Part shown: positions 1 through 7,599 of the stretch, piece after piece
How the letters are laid out: the number at the start of each line of letters is the position of its first letter
How positions within the stretch are numbered: the first letter of the stretch is position 1
Assembly (NCBI RefSeq): GCF_008831285.2
Contig: NW_022205171.1
Location: 1-18,771 of the forward strand
DNA length: 18,771 nucleotides
Source of the DNA: Nymphaea colorata
Taxonomy: Eukaryota; Streptophyta; Magnoliopsida; Nymphaeales; Nymphaeaceae
Reading direction: 5' to 3'
The notes under the pieces: model-generated
The model's input: only the letters and a program-made list of their open reading frames with translations
What the model was told of the DNA's origin: nothing
Databases searched by the model: none
Translations under genes and position numbers: made by a program

Positions 1-110
1 TAACATAAGTTAAGTACATTCAATTTAGTATGTTGATCATTTGAATCACTTAAATCGACTTGTATTGATACGAACTTTGTAATTCAACCTTTAGATCGTG
101 CAATAGTCGT
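1..110 (+). repeat. 3' end of a preceding higher-order unit (partial)
   Basis: This is the last b-type monomer of a unit whose body lies left of the window. It matches 2745-2862, which precedes unit 2. It carries scattered single-base losses relative to the other copies, for example 'caatagtcg' where they read 'cactatagtcg'. Its first 73 bases form the visible part of the left arm of the unit-1 foldback. Confidence 0.85.
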
Positions 111-286
111 ACCAATACGAGTCAGATTTAAGTGATTCATATGATCACGCATACTTTATTGAATGGACTTGGCTTATTGTTATATCCATGTTAAATGATT
201 TAGTAGATTGAAATCACAGGCTTGCATGAAATGAATGAGATTTGAGTGATTCATTTGGTGCCTTATTGTTAACCTAATTCACTTGT
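1..286. repeat. Foldback inverted repeat at the unit-1 boundary (left arm cut by window edge)
   Basis: The visible left arm is 1-73, the spacer 74-106 and the right arm 107-286. The right arm is reversed satellite ending at 'aattcacttgtt'. Several one-base losses relative to the other foldbacks lie in both arms. Confidence 0.75.
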
Positions 287-574
287 TAAGCACCATTCAA
301 TTAAATTACAAGTGAACACATTAGGTTAACTATATGACACCAAATGAATCATTGTTAAGGACATCCGTATTAAGAAACATTATAAATGTAACAACTAGTG
401 AAACACATTAGGTAAACCATAAGACACCAAATGAATCACTCGAATCTCATTAATTTCATACGAACTTGTGATTTCGATCTACTAAATCATTTAATATAGA
501 TGTAACAACAAGTTAAACACATTCAATTAAGCATGCATGATCATATGAATCATTTAAATCTCACTTGTATTGGT

Positions 575-590
575 ACGAATGCGTTCAATT
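575..590. other. Junction removing one c monomer in unit 1
   Basis: The text passes from 'ggtacgaatgcgt' of the b monomer to 'tcaatttcaatcattt' of the end of c. About 110 bp is missing relative to 3338-3452 of unit 2. The 'gcg...atttcaatc' shared by b and c ends is a likely site of exchange. Confidence 0.75.
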
Positions 591-761
591 TCAATCATTT
601 AAATCATTCATTATAGATGTAATAACAAGTGAATACACTAATTAACTGTAAGGGACCAACTTAATGAATGTCTCTTATTCATTTCCAAACGAACTTCTTA
701 TTTCAAGCCACTAAGTCATTCTTATACGTACGTAACAAATGGCTACACTCAATTAAATATA

Positions 762-764
762 TTG
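762..764. other. Junction of a deletion of about 277 bp (unit 1)
   Basis: The sequence passes from the e monomer of N1 ('aattaaatatatt') straight to 'ggatacaaatgaatg', which in unit 2 lies at about 3903. The intervening f, a and most of b are missing. Confidence 0.8.
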
Positions 765-2635
765 GATACAAATGAATGAATGTAACAACATGTTCAACTT
801 ATTGAACAAACTACAAGGGATCAAACTAAACTAATCCATAGGTCTCCTTTACATCCATATAAACTTGTGAGTTTTTATCGTTTAAATCGTTGATCATAGA
901 TGTCATAACGAGTGAAACACATTAGGTTAATTATAAGACACCAAATGAATCACTCAAATCTCATTTATTTTCACACAAACTTGTGATTTGAATTCACTTA
1001 ATCTAGCAATATGGATGTAACAACAAGTTAAGCACATTCAATTAATATGTGTGATCATTTGAATCACTTAAATCGCACTTGTATTGATACGAACTTGTGA
1101 TTTCAATCATTTAGATCGTGCACTATAGTTGTAACAATAAATTCAACTCATCGGACTAACTACACGCGTTTGTATCCACATGAACATGTGATTTCAATCA
1201 TTTAAATCATTCATTATATATGTATTCCAAACGAACTTCTGGTATCAAAGCCACTAGGTCATTCTATACGTAAGTAAGAAATGGTCACGCACATTCAATT
1301 AAATACAAGTGATCAATTATATGTAATAACAAGTGAAAATGAATCACTTAATCTCTCTCAATTAAATATAAGTGATCAAATATATGTAATAACAAGTGAA
1401 ACACATTAGGTTACTTACAAGACACCAAATGAATCACTCCAATATCATTCATTTTCATACAAACCTATGATTTTAATCTACTAAATCATTTAATATAGAC
1501 GTAACAACAAGTTAAGCACATTCAATTACGTATGTGTGATAAAATGAATCACTTAAATCCCACTCGTATTGATACGAACTTGTGATTTCAATTCCTTACA
1601 TCGATCACCATAGATGTAAGAACTAGTTCAACTTATTGAACTAACTACAAGGGATCAAACTAATGCATAGGTCTCCTTTATGTCCATACAAACTTGTAAG
1701 TTTTAATCATTTAAATCATTGATCAAAGATGTAATAACAAGTGAAACACAATAGGTTAACTACAAGACACCAAATGAATCACTCGAATCTCATTCATTTT
1801 CGCACAAACTTGTGATTTCAATCTACTAAATCATTTATTATAGACGTAACAACAAGTTAAACACATTCAATTAAGTATGCATGATTATATGAATCACTTA
1901 AATCTCACTTGTATTCGTACGAACATGTGATTTCAATCCTTTAGAACGTTCCCTATAGATGTAACAACAAATTCAACTCATCGGACTAACTACACGTGTA
2001 CAAATATAGTGACTTCAACCATTTGTATCCATATAAACTTGTGATTTCAACCATTTAAATCATTCATTATAGATGTAATAACAAGTGAAATACATTAGAT
2101 TAACTATAAGGGACCAATATAGTGACTTGACTCTCATTCATTTCCAAACGGACTTCTTTTTTCAAGCCACTAAGTCATTCTATACGTATGTAACAAATGG
2201 TTACGCACATTCAATTAAATATAAGTTATCAAATGTATGTAAGAACAAGTAAAAATGAATCACATAATCTCTCGATTAAACATAAGTGATCAAATGTATG
2301 TAATAACAAGTGAAACACATTAAGTTACCTGTAAGACACCAAATGAATCACTCGAATCCCATTCATTTTCATATAAACCTATGATTTGAATTTACTAAAT
2401 CATTTAATATAAACGTAACAACAAGTTAAGTACATTCAATTAAATATGCGTGATCAATTGAATCACTTAAATCCCACTCGTATTGATGTGAACTTGTGCA
2501 TCGATCACTATAGATGTAACAACATGTTCAACTTATCGTACAAACTAGAAAGGATCAAACTAATGCATAGGTCTCCTTTATATCCATATAAACTTGTGAG
2601 TTTTAATTATTTAAATCATTGATCATGGATGTAAT

Positions 2636-3040
2636 AACATGTGAAACACGTTAGGTTAACTATAAGACACCAAATGAATCACTCGAATCACATTCATTTT
2701 CATACAAACTTGTGATTTCAGTTCACTTAATCAAGCAACATGGATGTAACAATAAGTTAAGCACATTCAATTTAGTATGTGTGATCATTTGAATCACTTA
2801 AATCGCACTTGTATTGATACGAACTTGTAATTTCAATCCTTTAGATCGTGCACTATAGTCGTACCAATACGAGTCAGATTTAAGTGATTCATATGATCAC
2901 GCATACTTTATTGAATGTACTTGACTTATTGTTATATCCATGTTAAATGATTTAGTAGATTGAAATCACAGGCTTGCATGAAAATGAATGAGATTTGAGT
3001 GATTCATTTGGTGCCCTATTGTTAACCTAATTCACTTGTT
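2636..3040. repeat. Foldback inverted repeat at the unit-2 boundary (reference)
   Basis: The left arm (2636-2822) is the direct a-b pair. The spacer is about 36 bases (2823-2858). The right arm (2859-3040) is a b-a pair in reverse orientation. Read as reverse complement, the right arm aligns along nearly its whole length with the left arm, at roughly four in five positions by eye. Shared stretches include 'caccaaatgaatcactc', 'cattcattttcat' and 'gaatcacttaaatc'. A single strand could form a hairpin of about 180 bp with mismatches. It occurs once per 3.1-kb unit. Confidence 0.85.
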
Positions 3041-3136
3041 AAGCACATTCAATTAAATTACAAGTGAAACACATTAGGTTAACTATATGACACCAAATGA
3101 ATCACTTGTTAAGGACATCCGTATTAAGAATCATTA
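3041..3136 (+). repeat. Chimeric stretch after the inverted segment (unit 2)
   Basis: This is direct-orientation satellite that is not a normal monomer. It begins inside a b type ('aagcacattcaatt'), passes within 20 bases into an a type ('acaagtgaaacacattagg') and reaches 'ccaaatgaatcac'. It then changes to 'ttgttaaggacatccg', which reads best as a short reversed monomer start: the reverse complement contains 'ggatgtccttaacaagtga'. Equivalent stretches lie at 287-382, 6177-6272, 7600-7695, 10460-10555, about 13580-13640 (eroded) and 15640-15735. Confidence 0.7.
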
Positions 3137-3250
3137 TAAATGTAACAACTAGTGAAACACATTAGGTAAACCATAAGACACCAAATGAATCACTCGAATC
3201 TCATTCATTTTCATACAACTTGTGATTTCGATCTACTAAATCATTTAATA
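3137..3250 (+). repeat. Representative type-a monomer (about 114 bp)
   Basis: Type a is recognised by 'gtgaaacacattaggt', then 'gacaccaaatgaatcac', 'tcattcattttcatac' and the end 'ctaaatcatttaata'. It occurs five to seven times per full unit and opens each nonamer as well as the second trimer inside it. The usual length is 115 bp. This copy has 'catacaacttg' where others read 'catacaaacttg'. Confidence 0.85.
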
Positions 3251-3365
3251 TAGATGTAACAACAAGTTAAACACATTCAATTAAGCATGCATGATCATAT
3301 GAATCATTTAAATCTCACTTGTATTGGTACGAACGCGTGATTTCAATCCTTTAGATCGTTCACTA
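3251..3365 (+). repeat. Representative type-b monomer (115 bp)
   Basis: Type b is recognised by 'caagttaaacacattcaatt', then 'catgatcatatgaatca', 'tcacttgtattggtacgaa' and an end near 'ttagatcgttcacta'. It always follows type a. One b per unit carries the small hairpin (3804 on), and one is shortened to about 101 bp (5548 on). Confidence 0.85.
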
Positions 3366-3478
3366 TAGATGTAACAACAAATTCAACTCATCGGACTAAT
3401 TACACGCATTCAAAGTAATGCATAGATCCATTTGTATCCATATGAACTTGCGATTTCAATCATTTAAATCATTCATTA
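3366..3478 (+). repeat. Representative type-c monomer (113 bp)
   Basis: Type c is recognised by 'aacaaattcaactcatcgg' or the alternative 'gttcaacttattgaac', then 'aatgcatagatcc' or 'cataggtctccttta', and 'tttgtatccatatgaac'. It always follows type b, except where deletions have occurred. The 'gttcaacttattgaac' form contains a small dyad (gttcaa / ttgaac) and occurs in c monomers that are followed directly by an a. Confidence 0.83.
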
Positions 3479-3591
3479 TAGATGTAATAACAAGTGAAAT
3501 ACACTAGATTAACTGTAAGGGACCAACTTAATGACCTGACTCTCATTCATTTCCAAACGAACTTCTTATTTCAAGCCACTAAGTCATTCTA
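3479..3591 (+). repeat. Representative type-d monomer (113 bp)
   Basis: Type d is an a-like monomer that has diverged: 'gtgaaatacactagatta', 'gtaagggaccaac', 'tttccaaacgaacttctta' and 'caagccactaagtcattc'. It follows the first c of each nonamer and leads into the truncated e. It includes the beginning of the short open frame at 3494, which is a by-product of the repeat and is listed among the rejected items. Confidence 0.82.
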
Positions 3592-3688
3592 TACGTATGT
3601 AACAAATGGCTACGCACACTCAATTAAATATATTGATCAAATATATGTAATAACAAGTGAAAATGAATCATTTAATCTCTCAATTAAA
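3592..3688 (+). repeat. Truncated e and f monomers (about 50 + 47 bp)
   Basis: The e piece (3592-3641) opens with 'tacgtatgtaacaaatgg' and has the b-type 'cacactcaattaaata', then stops. The f piece (3642-3688) opens with 'tatatgtaataacaagtg', has 'aatgaatcatttaatctct', and stops. They are half-length monomers fixed at the same place in every intact nonamer, also at about 4406-4518 and 5321-5432. In units 3, 5 and 7 the f of N1 is 14 bp longer (for example near 6831-6844), with an extra copy of 'tgatcaaatatatg'. Confidence 0.8.
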
Positions 3689-3866
3689 TATATGTAATAA
3701 CAAGTGAAACATATTAGGTTACCTACAAGACACCAAATGAATCACTCAAATCTCATTCATTTCCATACAAACCTATGATTTCAATATACTAAATCATTTA
3801 ATATAGACGTAACAACAAGTTAAGCACATTCAATTAAGTATGCTGATCAAATGAATCACTTAAATC

Positions 3867-3888
3867 TCACTCGTATCGAGACGAGTGA
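3867..3888. repeat. Small hairpin in the second b of N1 (unit 2)
   Basis: Arms 'tcactcgt' and 'acgagtga' flank a six-base loop. Outside the perfect arms, the pairing continues loosely ('cacttaaatc' with 'gatttagtgtg', two bases missing). The sequence after it, 'gtatggatacaatgaatgag', reads better reversed, resembling the 'catttgtatccatac' of type c. This suggests a short inverted fragment inserted in the b monomer. A terminator function is not supported, because there is no T run and no gene. Confidence 0.7.
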
Positions 3889-4034
3889 TTTAGTGTGCGT
3901 ATGGATACAATGAATGAGATGTAACAACATGTTCAACTTATTGAACAAACTACAAGGGATCAAACTAAACTAATCCATAGGTCTCCTTTACATCCATATA
4001 AACTTGTGAGTTTTATCGTTTAAATCGTTGATCA

Positions 4035-4864
4035 TAGATGTCATAACGAGTGAAACACATTAGGTTAATTATAAGACACCAAATGAATCACTCAAATCTC
4101 ATTTATTTTCACACAAACTTGTGATTTGAATTCACTTAATCTAGCAATATGGATGTAACAACAAGTTAAGCACATTCAATTAAGTATGTGTGATCATTTG
4201 AATCACTTAAATCGCACTTGTATTGATACGAACTTGTGATTTCAATCATTTAGATCGTGCACTATAGTTGTAACAATAAATTCAACTCATCGGACTAACT
4301 ACACGCGTTTGTATCCACATGAACATGTGATTTCAATCATTTAAATCATTCATTATATATGTATTCCAAACGAACTTCTGGTATCAAAGCCACTAGGTCA
4401 TTCTATACGTAAGTAAGAAATGGTCACGCACATTCAATTAAATACAAGTGATCAATTATATGTAATAACAAGTGAAAATGAATCACTTAATCTCTCCAAT
4501 TAAATATAAGTGATCAAATATATGTAATAACAAGTGAAACACATTAGGTTACTTACAAGACACCAAATGAATCACTCCAATATCATTCATTTTCATACAA
4601 ACCTATGATTTTAATCTACTAAATCATTTAATATAGACGTAACAACAAGTTAAGCACATTCAATTACGTATGTGTGATAAAATGAATCACTTAAATCCCA
4701 CTCGTATTGATACGAACTTGTGATTTCAATTCCTTACATCGATCACCATAGATGTAAGAACTAGTTCAACTTATTGAACTAACTACAAGGGATCAAACTA
4801 ATGCATAGGTCTCCTTTATATCCATACAAACTTGTAAGTTTTAATCATTTAAATCATTGATCAA
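4035..4864 (+). repeat. Nonamer block N2, short-c and short-d version, reference copy in unit 2
   Basis: Monomer starts are a 4035, b 4150, c 4265, d 4357, e 4406, f 4457, a 4519, b 4634 and c 4749. It is about 70 bp shorter than N1 and N3. Its first c is only about 92 bp, and its d only about 49 bp, lacking the region between the leading 'tatatgtat' and 'tccaaacgaactt'. It opens with 'tagatgtcataacgag'. Equivalent blocks, all about 827-830 bp, are 897-1725, 8318-9144, 11473-12299 and 16651-17477. Unit 3 lacks it, and unit 6 has only the part from the short c on. Confidence 0.85.
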
Positions 4865-5763
4865 AGATGTAATAACAAGTGAAACACAATAGGTTAACTA
4901 CAAGACACCAAATGAATCACTCGAATCTCATTCATTTTCGCACAAACTTGTGATTTCAATCTACTAAATCATTTATTATAGACGTAACAACAAGTTAAAC
5001 ACATTCAATTAAGTATGCATGATTATATGAATCACTTAAATCTCACTTGTATTCGTACGAACATGTGATTTCAATCCTTTAGAACGTTCCCTATAGATGT
5101 AACAACAAATTCAACTCATCGGACTAACTACACGTGTACAAATATAGTGACTTCAACCATTTGTATCCATATAAACTTGTGATTTCAACCATTTAAATCA
5201 TTCATTATAGATGTAATAACAAGTGAAATACATTAGATTAACTATAAGGGACCAATATAGTGACTTGACTCTCATTCATTTCCAAACGGACTTCTTTTTT
5301 CAAGCCACTAAGTCATTCTATACGTATGTAACAAATGGTTACGCACATTCAATTAAATATAAGTTATCAAATGTATGTAAGAACAAGTAAAAATGAATCA
5401 CATAATCTCTCGATTAAACATAAGTGATCAAATGTATGTAATAACAAGTGAAACACATTAAGTTACCTGTAAGACACCAAATGAATCACTCGAATCCCAT
5501 TCATTTTCATATAAACCTATGATTTGAATTTACTAAATCATTTAATATAAACGTAACAACAAGTTAAGTACATTCAATTAAATATGCGTGATCAATTGAA
5601 TCACTTAAATCCCACTCGTATTGATGTGAACTTGTGCATCGATCACTATAGATGTAACAACATGTTCAACTTATCGTACAAACTAGAAAGGATCAAACTA
5701 ATGCATAGGTCTCCTTTATATCCATATAAACTTGTGAGTTTTAATTATTTAAATCATTGATCA
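4865..5763 (+). repeat. Nonamer block N3, reference copy in unit 2
   Basis: Monomer starts are a 4865, b 4979, c 5094, d 5208, e 5321, f 5372, a 5433, b 5548 and c 5649. The second b is about 101 bp, lacking bases between 'gaacttgtg' and 'catcgatcac'. Marks include 'cattttcgcacaaac' in the first a and 'caatatagtgacttgac' in d. Equivalent blocks of about 896-900 bp are 1726-2625, 9145-10044, 12300-13197, 14325-15224 and 17478-18373. Unit 3 lacks it. Confidence 0.86.
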
Positions 5764-5995
5764 TGGATGTAATAACATGTGAAACACGTTAGGTTAACTA
5801 TAAGACACCAAATGAATCACTCGAATCACATTCATTTTCATACAAACTTGTGATTTCAGTTCACTTAATCAAGCAACATGGATGTAACAATAAGTTAAGC
5901 ACATTCAATTAGTATGTGTGATCATTTGAATCACTTAAATCGCACTTGTATTGATACGAACTTGTAATTTCAATCCTTTAGATCGTGCACTATAG
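5764..5995 (+). repeat. Terminal a-b monomer pair of unit 2
   Basis: The a monomer (5764-5878) opens with 'tggatgtaataacatgtg', and the b monomer (5879 on) opens with 'tggatgtaacaataag'. They are direct-orientation copies that end at the switch into the inverted segment, and they supply the left arm of the foldback. Equivalent pairs are 2626-2858, 7187-7417 (hybrid a), 10045-10277, 13198-13427, 15225-15467 and 18374-18558 (49-bp deletion). Confidence 0.85.
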
Positions 5996-6176
5996 TCGTA
6001 CCAATACGAGTCAGATTTAAGTGATTCATATGATCACGCATACTTATTGAATGTACTTGACTTATTGTTATATCCATGTTAAATGATTTAGTAGATTGAA
6101 ATCACAGGCTTGCATGAAAATGAATGAGATTTGAGTGATTCATTTGGTGCCCTATTGTTAACCTAATTCACTTGTT
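5774..6176. repeat. Foldback inverted repeat at the unit-3 boundary
   Basis: The left arm is about 5774-5959, the spacer 5960-5995 and the right arm 5996-6176. The structure matches the unit-2 foldback, with 'atacttattg' in place of 'atactttattg' in the right arm. Confidence 0.84.
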
Positions 6177-7017
6177 AAGCACATTCAATTAAATTACAAG
6201 TGAAACACATTAGGTTAACTATATGACACCAAATGAATCACTTGTTAAGGACATCCGTATTAAGAATCATTATAAATGTAACAACTAGTGAAACACATTA
6301 GGTAAACCATAAGACACCAAATGAATCACTCGAATCTCATTCATTTTCATACAACTTGTGATTTCGATCTACTAAATCATTTAATATAGATGTAACAACA
6401 AGTTAAACACATTCAATTAAGCATGCATGATCATATGAATCATTTAAATCTCACTTGTATTGGTACGAACGCGTGATTTCAATCCTTTAGATCGTTCACT
6501 ATAGATGTAACAACAAATTCAACTCATCGGACTAATTACACGCATTCAAAGTAATGCATAGATCCCATTTGTATCCATATGAACTTGCGATTTCAATCAT
6601 TTAAATCATTCATTATAGATGTAATAACAAGTGAAATACACTAGATTAACTGTAAGGACCAACTTAATGACCTGACTCTCATTCATTTCCAAACGAACTT
6701 CTTATTTCAAGCCACTAAGTCATTCTATACGTATGTAACAAATGGCTACGCACACTCAATTAAATATATTGATCAAATATATGTAATAACAAGTGAAAAT
6801 GAATCATTTAATCTCTCAATTAAATATATGTGATCAAATATATGTAATAACAAGTGAAACATATTAGGTTACCTACAAGACACCAAATGAATCACTCAAA
6901 TCTCATTCATTTCCATACAAACCTATGATTTCAATATACTAAATCATTTAATATAGACGTAACAACAAGTTAAGCACATTCAATTAAGTATGCGTGATCA
7001 AATGAATCACTTAAATC

Positions 7018-7039
7018 TCACTCGTATCGAGACGAGTGA
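7018..7039. repeat. Small hairpin in the second b of N1 (unit 3)
   Basis: The perfect 8-base arms match those at 3867-3888, and the loop 'atcgag' is the same as in unit 2. Confidence 0.7.
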
Positions 7040-7196
7040 TTTAGTGTGCGTATGGATACAAATGAATGAGATGTAACAACATGTTCAACTTATTGAACAA
7101 ACTACAAGGATCAAACTAAACTAATCCATAGGTCTCCTTTACATCCATATAAACTTGTGAGTTTTTATCGTTTAAATCGTTGATCATAGATGTCAT

Positions 7197-7599
7197 AACG
7201 AGTGAAACACATTAGGTTAATTATAAGACACCAAATGAATCACTCAAATCTCATTTATTTTCACACAAACTTGTGATTTGAATTCACTTAATCAAGCAAC
7301 ATGGATGTAACAATAAGTTAAGCACATTCAATTAGTATGTGTGATCATTTGAATCACTTAAATCGCACTTGTATTGATAGAACTTGTAATTTCAATCCTT
7401 TAGATCGTGCACTATAGTCGTACCAATACGAGTTAGATTTAAGTGATTCATATGATCACGCATACTTTATTGAATGTACTTGACTTATTGTTATATCCAT
7501 GTTAAATGATTTAGTAGATTGAAATCACAGGCTTGCGTGAAAATGAATGAGATTTGAGTGATTCATTTGGTGCCTTATTGTTAACCTAATTCACTTGTT
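7197..7599. repeat. Foldback inverted repeat at the unit-4 boundary, hybrid left arm
   Basis: The left arm is about 7197-7380 and the right arm 7418-7599. The outer half of the left arm comes from an N2-type a monomer ('gagtgaaacacattagg'), and the inner half from the terminal a-b pair. The switch is near 7290. The foldback has survived the loss of two nonamers. Confidence 0.83.
7283..7293. other. Recombination junction removing two nonamers (unit 3)
   Basis: To the left, 'gatttgaattcacttaat' matches the N2 first a monomer (about 4124-4140). To the right, 'caagcaacatgg' matches the terminal a monomer. The switch lies within the shared 'ttcacttaatc'. The parents are the same monomer type, in phase. 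Confidence 0.82.

Larger units (their letters stand above)
111..2862 (+). repeat. Higher-order unit 1, shortened (about 2752 bp)
   Basis: The order is inverted segment (to about 286), chimeric stretch (287-382), N1 (383-896), N2 (897-1725), N3 (1726-2625) and terminal a-b pair (2626-2858). It is about 385 bp shorter than unit 2, and all of the loss is in N1. One c-type monomer is missing near 575-585. A second deletion of about 277 bp near 762-764 removes most of e, all of f and a, and most of b. From about 790 on it is nearly identical to the matching part of unit 2, with rare differences such as 'ttatgtcc' for 'ttatatcc' near 1680. Its first 790 bases carry many isolated one-base losses. 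Confidence 0.85.
3137..4034 (+). repeat. Nonamer block N1 (a-b-c-d-e-f-a-b-c), reference copy in unit 2
   Basis: This is the first of three paralogous 0.9-kb blocks in the unit. Monomer starts are a 3137, b 3251, c 3366, d 3479, e 3592, f 3642, a 3689, b 3804 and c 3917. Block-specific marks are 'tcgatctac' in the first a and a hairpin in the second b (about 3867-3888). Equivalent blocks are 383-896 (two deletions), 6273-7186, 7696-8317 (one deletion), 10556-11472 and 15736-16650. In unit 6 only the beginning remains. Confidence 0.85.
2863..5999 (+). repeat. Higher-order unit 2, full length (about 3137 bp), reference copy
   Basis: This is the clearest full unit, and the monomer parsing here is based on it. 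The inverted segment ends at about 3040, followed by a chimeric stretch 3041-3136. N1 is 3137-4034, N2 4035-4864, N3 4865-5763, and the terminal a-b pair 5764-5995. In order from 3137 the monomers are a, b, c, d, e, f, a, b (with hairpin), c; then a, b, short c, short d, e, f, a, b, c; then a, b, c, d, e, f, a, short b, c; then a, b. Compared with units 3, 5 and 7 it lacks 14 bp in the f monomer of N1, near 3689. Confidence 0.9.
6000..7421 (+). repeat. Higher-order unit 3, minimal form (about 1422 bp)
   Basis: This unit has the inverted segment (to about 6176), the chimeric stretch, one nonamer (N1, 6273-7186) and one terminal a-b pair (7187-7417). N2 and N3 are missing. The a monomer starting at 7187 is a hybrid. 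Its left part up to about 7290 matches the first a of N2 (4035 onward), and its right part from 'caagcaac' matches the terminal a (5764 onward). The size loss agrees with 1729 bp (5764 minus 4035) less a 14-bp insertion carried in f. Crossing over between paralogous a monomers two nonamers apart would produce this. Confidence 0.88.

Noticed and set aside
2636-3040. Foldback (inverted-repeat) transposon inserted once per unit
   Set aside because: Both arms are ordinary satellite monomers, the outer ends run on into satellite in phase, and there is no target-site duplication or foreign sequence. An inversion of satellite fits better.
3494-3697. Open frame of 67 codons, with identical copies at 10915-11118 and 16093-16296
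   Set aside because: The frame begins at GTG, lies across the d, e, f and a satellite monomers and recurs only because the unit recurs. Sister copies in units 3 and 4 are broken by one-base losses ('gtaaggac' near 6652 and 8072). No known domain, hydrophobic segment or ribosome binding site is seen.
3867-3888. Rho-independent terminator
   Set aside because: The hairpin is followed by 'tttagtgtgcg', not a T run, there is no upstream gene, and the setting is eukaryotic satellite.
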